This document shows positions 62,912 to 64,000 of a DNA stretch of 64,000 nucleotides, in pieces. Every line of letters begins with the position of its first letter. Position 1 is the first letter of the stretch. Both the position numbers and the translations under genes were made by a program. A model generated the notes under the pieces. That model ran no database searches. It was not told the origin of the DNA and saw only the letters and a list, made by a program, of their open reading frames with translations. The stretch comes from Brevibacillus thermoruber 423 (GTDB lineage Bacteria > Bacillota > Bacilli > Brevibacillales > Brevibacillaceae): contig NZ_KE695654.1 in NCBI RefSeq assembly GCF_000454065.1, positions 268,772 to 332,771 of the forward strand, in the 5' to 3' direction.

Positions 62912-62986
62912 TGGCTGGGGTACTAGGATTCGAACCTAGGAATGACGGAGTCAAAGTCCGTTGCCTTACCGCTTGGCGATACCCCA
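62912..62986 (-). tRNA. tRNA-Gln (TTG)
   Basis: Anticodon loop CTTTGAC with anticodon TTG; acceptor TGGGGTA/TACCCCA; encoded CCA. Confidence 0.95.
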
Positions 62987-62991
62987 ATACG

Positions 62992-63067
62992 TGGTGCCGG
63001 CGATAGGAATCGAACCCACAACCCCCTGATTACAAGTCAGGTGCTCTACCAATTGAGCTACACCGGC
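62992..63067 (-). tRNA. tRNA-Thr (TGT)
   Basis: Anticodon loop CTTGTAA; acceptor GCCGGTG pairs with CGCCGGC allowing one G-T-type mismatch; encoded CCA. Confidence 0.95.
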
Positions 63068-63086
63068 AAAATCCTATGAAACGAAA

Positions 63087-63162
<76 letters not shown>

Positions 63163-63205
63163 GTAAGCGGTTCTCGGTGCGCCATTTTGATCCGAGGCAA
63201 GTAAA

Positions 63206-63282
63206 TGGCGGAGCTGACGGGACTCGAACCCGCGACCTCCGGTGTGACAGACCGGCGTGAACTCCAGCTTCACCACAGCTCC
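63206..63282 (-). tRNA. tRNA-Asp (GTC)
   Basis: Anticodon loop CTGTCAC; acceptor GGAGCTG/CAGCTCC; encoded CCA. Confidence 0.96.
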
Positions 63283-63287
63283 ATATT

Positions 63288-63364
<77 letters not shown>

Positions 63365-63385
63365 ACGATTATCATTCTGCAGTAA

Positions 63386-63461
63386 TGGTGGAGGCTGACG
63401 GGATCGAACCGCCGACCCTCTGCTTGTAAGGCAGATGCTCTCCCAGCTGAGCTAAGCCTCC
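63386..63461 (-). tRNA. tRNA-Val (TAC)
   Basis: Anticodon loop CTTACAA; acceptor GGAGGCT/AGCCTCC; encoded CCA. Confidence 0.96.
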
Positions 63462-63549
63462 ACGTCTCCCCGCAAAGCGAACCGGTTCTTCCCAACAAAC
63501 TCCGATTCCTTTGCGGGCCCGGATCCCATGATCCAGGTACGTTTTGCTA

Positions 63550-63626
63550 TGGTGACCCGTAGGGGATTCGAACCCCTGTATGACAGCGTGAAAGGCTGCT
63601 GTGTTAAACCACTTCACCAACGGGCC
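63550..63626 (-). tRNA. tRNA-Glu (TTC)
   Basis: Anticodon loop CTTTCAC; acceptor GGCCCGT/ACGGGTC with one G-T pair; encoded CCA. Confidence 0.95.
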
Positions 63627-63636
63627 ATGTTTCTGA

Positions 63637-63721
63637 TGGTGCGGTCGGCGAGACTCGAACTCGCACGGGTCACCCCGCCACCCCCTCAAGATGGTGTGTC
63701 TGCCAATTCCACCACGACCGC
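63637..63721 (-). tRNA. tRNA-Leu (GAG)
   Basis: Class II tRNA with a long variable arm; anticodon loop CTTGAGG; encoded CCA. Confidence 0.95.
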
Positions 63722-63730
63722 AACTTAGGA

Positions 63731-63807
63731 TGGTAGCGGTGGAGGGGCTTGAACCCCCGACCTTTCGGGTATGAACCGAACGCTCTAGCCAGCTGAGCTA
63801 CACCGCC
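63731..63807 (-). tRNA. tRNA-Met (CAT), probably elongator
   Basis: Anticodon loop TTCATAC; acceptor GGCGGTG/CACCGCT as in Bacillus elongator tRNA-Met; encoded CCA. An Ile-type (lysidine) CAT tRNA is less likely from the acceptor sequence. Confidence 0.9.
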
Positions 63808-63833
63808 ACGCACTATGAATGTTGTAAGGAAGA

Positions 63834-63925
63834 TGGCGGAGAGTGAGGGATTCGAACCCTCGCTACGCTATTCGCATACTAACGGTTTAGCAAACCGTCC
63901 CCTTCGGCCTCTTGGGTAACTCTCC
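63834..63925 (-). tRNA. tRNA-Ser (GCT)
   Basis: Class II tRNA of 92 bases with a long variable arm; anticodon loop TTGCTAA; encoded CCA. Confidence 0.95.
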
Positions 63926-63930
63926 GCATA

Positions 63931-64000
63931 TGGCTCCTCGGGAGGGACTCGAACCCCCGACCGATCGGTTAACAGCCGATTGCTCTACCGACTGAGCTAC
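63931..64000 (-). tRNA. tRNA-Asn (GTT), cut by window edge
   Basis: Anticodon loop CTGTTAA and encoded CCA are present; the first few 5' bases lie beyond the window. Confidence 0.93.

Overview
The window looks like a chromosomal segment of a fairly high-GC, endospore-former-type Bacillota, most likely a Brevibacillus or close Paenibacillaceae relative. This is inferred from strong AGGAGG-type ribosome binding sites, sigma-A promoters, guanine riboswitches ahead of guaA and pbuG, a PurR-type operator ahead of purE, a BceRS-BceAB module and a long Bacillales-type tRNA cluster. No species-specific marker was tested.

Left end (1-5.8 kb): a truncated M29 aminopeptidase, then AT-rich, gene-poor accessory DNA. 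It holds a candidate structured RNA, a small membrane protein, a cluster of immunity-like genes (one frameshifted), a RidA protein, a VanZ-like protein, and relics of a phage-type helicase and a GNAT acetyltransferase. From 5.8 to 8.6 kb come a lipoprotein and a divergent MFS exporter/LysR regulator pair.

8.7-25.2 kb, all on the minus strand: a Gram-positive Tad (Flp) pilus locus. The order of transcription is prepilin peptidase TadV, CpaB, TadZ, TadA, TadB, TadC, Flp pilin, two tandem von Willebrand A (vWA) lipoproteins, a proline-rich exported protein, two unknown proteins, TadE-like and TadG-like pseudopilins, a third vWA lipoprotein, two small membrane paralogues, a collapsed TadE/vWA duplication and a membrane protein. 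The vWA lipoproteins look like surface or tip factors of the pilus.

25.7-34.5 kb, minus strand: one apparent operon of an Lrp/AsnC regulator, a five-gene peptide ABC importer, a split CHR (chromate) transporter pair and gamma-glutamyltransferase, ending in a perfect 14-bp terminator hairpin. 34.8-40.0 kb: a Bce-type antibiotic-sensing module (regulator, kinase, ATPase, permease) and an ECF sigma factor. Two BceR-like operators sit at identical distances from their predicted -10 boxes, one before the sigma gene and one before the transporter genes. 40.2-45.5 kb: an ABC system whose permease is fused to an M1 zinc-metallopeptidase domain, plus a broken thioredoxin-like gene.

46-57.7 kb, minus strand: purine genes purE-purK-purB, two tandem membrane-anchored M1 metallopeptidases, hisS, pbuG and guaA. 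hisS is preceded by what looks like a classical ribosome-mediated attenuator, with a 14-residue leader peptide ending His-His-His-Asp, instead of the T-box expected in Bacillota. 57.7-62.1 kb: a MoxR / DUF58 / transglutaminase operon. 62.3 kb to the end: fifteen tRNA genes on the minus strand, closed by a terminator; the last is cut by the window edge.
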